From the NCBI GenBank assembly GCA_028876365.1, contig JAGWRZ010000073.1:1-34308 (forward strand): a stretch of DNA of 34,308 nucleotides, given 5' to 3'. The notes under the pieces are model-generated. The model was given only the letters and a program-made list of their open reading frames with translations. It did no database searches and was not told where the DNA came from. The position numbers and the translations under genes were made by a program. This document shows positions 33,386 through 34,308 of the stretch, piece by piece (within the stretch, counting starts at the first letter, position 1; every line of letters starts with the position of its first letter). Source of the DNA: Acidobacteriota bacterium (GTDB lineage Bacteria; Actinomycetota; Thermoleophilia; Gaiellales; Gaiellaceae).

Positions 33386-33735
33386 AAGCCGGGTGCTTCG
33401 CCGTCCGCGTCGAGGGCGTGCTTGTCGATCTTGCGCTTCGTCGCCTTGCGCTTGCGCTCGTCCTTCACCTGGCGCAGGAGCTTCGCGCTCAGCTCGTCGA
33501 TCGACGCCTTCATGTCGCGGGTCGCCTCGCGTGCCCGCAGTGTGTGTCCCTTCAGGCGGACGGTCGCCTCCGCCACCTGGTTCTCGGCGATGGACGGGTT
33601 CTTCTCGACCGCGAGCTCGACCTCGACCGTCGCGAGCCTGCTCACCTGCTTTTCGAGCTTGCTCAGCTTTCGCTCGGCGTACCTCCTGATGGCGTCGCTC
33701 ACCTCGAGGTTCCTTCCCTTGACGGAAAGCTCCAT
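33382..33735 (-). CDS. hpf: Ribosome hibernation promoting factor (HPF/RaiA), short form
   Basis: The 117-aa protein reads MELSVKGRNLEVSDAIRRYAERKLSKLEKQVSRLATVEVELAVEKN, then VAEATVRLKGHTLRAREATRDMKASIDELSAKLLRQVKDERKRK. This is the S30AE fold of HPF/RaiA. It lacks the C-terminal dimerisation domain of the long form found in most actinobacteria, so it is either the short type or a truncated gene. The ORF ends in a charged tail. GAGGAGG precedes the ATG. Confidence 0.9.
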   Translation of the reverse strand: MELSVKGRNLEVSDAIRRYAERKLSKLEKQVSRLATVEVELAVEKNPSIAENQVAEATVRLKGHTLRAREATRDMKASIDELSAKLLRQVKDERKRKATKRKIDKHALDADGEAPGF

Positions 33736-33744
33736 CTCGCCTCC

Positions 33745-34308
33745 TCAGGTCGCTCTGTTCAACCTTATCGTGCGCGCAAACGTCACCACGTCAACCCGCG
33801 GGGCACCGGCGGCGCGAAGCGCCGAAGCTGCGGCGGAGACCGTCGCTCCACTCGTGTAGACGTCGTCGACCAGCACCACTGAGTCTGACACCGGACGCGC
33901 CGCCGCAAACGCGCCCGCGACGTTTCGCCGCCGCTCCGGGAGCGACAGGCCGCGCTGGCGCTCGGAGCGGCCGACGCGGACGAGGACGGGCTCGCAGCGG
34001 ATGTCCCAGCGCCGGCCGAGGGCGCGCGCGAGCCGCTCCGCCGGGTGGTGTCCCCTCTCGCCGAGGCGCCGCGGGTCGGCCGGGACGAAGGCGACCAGCC
34101 GCACGTCGGGCCGCGGCAGGCACTCGGCGACGAGCGCCGCGGCGTCGTCGGCGAGGCGCCGGAGCCCACGCTCCTTCCAACCCAGGACGAGGCGCCGCAC
34201 CGACGCGTCGTAGGCGACCGCGGCGCGCGCCTGCTCGAAGCCGAGCCGCCGGCCCGAGCACTCGCGACAGCGGCGGACGGGCAGCGCGGCGGGCGCGCCG
34301 CACCGCGC
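33745..34308 (-). CDS. ComF-family phosphoribosyltransferase-like protein, 5' end missing
   Basis: The open frame extends beyond the track ORF to the right edge. It includes part of the zinc-binding region (RCGAPAALPVRRCRECSGRRLGFEQARAAVAYD). The PRTase domain follows, with VLVRVGRSERQRGLSLPERRRNV and the PRPP loop VVLVDDVYTSGATVS. ComF proteins take part in DNA uptake and possibly recombination in competent bacteria; the reaction is unknown. It lies 9 nt upstream of hpf and the two genes are probably co-transcribed. Confidence 0.88.
   Translation of the reverse strand, partial: ARCGAPAALPVRRCRECSGRRLGFEQARAAVAYDASVRRLVLGWKERGLRRLADDAAALVAECLPRPDVRLVAFVPADPRRLGERGHHPAERLARALGRRWDIRCEPVLVRVGRSERQRGLSLPERRRNVAGAFAAARPVSDSVVLVDDVYTSGATVSAAASALRAAGAPRVDVVTFARTIRLNRAT

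Overview
The window is high-GC DNA from an actinobacterium. The sec/fts/prfB gene neighbourhood, the frequent GTG starts, the apparent leaderless promoters and a tmRNA tag ending in ALAA all fit Actinomycetota. Several small conserved families hint at a Thermoleophilia/Gaiellales-like lineage, but that placement is inference from memory, not a computed result.

Layout. 1-2311: the 5' part of msrA (minus, running off the left edge), a secreted TIM-barrel glycosidase-like protein, an elongator-type tRNA-Met and a YjbQ-family protein. 2315-8581: a gamma-glutamyl polyamine utilisation module. A PuuA-type ligase, PuuD-type hydrolase, aldehyde dehydrogenase and SDR overlap one another on the minus strand; a DUF1003 membrane protein lies upstream and an APC permease diverges from it. 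8608-16048: accessory chromosomal genes, namely a SHOCT protein, a secreted M15 peptidase, a divergent MarR/MFS efflux pair with tandem operators, a metallo-beta-lactamase-fold protein, DUF5996, a RibD/DHFR-like reductase, a secreted unknown protein and a LysR regulator. 16060-16939: a VapBC-like AbrB/PIN pair next to a decayed PIN gene.

17013-22849 is the most unusual part. It is a 5.8 kb element integrated into the 3' end of ssrA (tmRNA). A 29-bp direct repeat with one mismatch marks both ends. Inside are a tyrosine integrase, a small HTH protein (probable excisionase), a rolling-circle-type HUH Rep-like protein, two exported unknown proteins, and a minus-strand pair made of a proteasome/HslV-like Ntn hydrolase and a small acidic protein. 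The int frame runs through the attachment site. On excision and circularisation the integrase would lose its short chromosome-encoded tail, gain a 59-residue acidic tail and overlap the start of rep, so circularisation would assemble an xis-int-rep operon.

22821-34308 is core genome: ssrA, an FKBP prolyl isomerase, smpB, a hotdog thioesterase, a Suv3-like helicase, a CtpA-type protease, ftsX, ftsE, prfB (with the programmed +1 frameshift), secA, a conserved unknown gene, hpf and comF (running off the right edge). Trans-translation (ssrA/smpB), translation termination (prfB), cell division (ftsEX), protein export (secA) and ribosome hibernation (hpf) are grouped here. A -10-like TANNNT box 6-7 nt before the start codon recurs at eight genes, suggesting widespread leaderless mRNAs.
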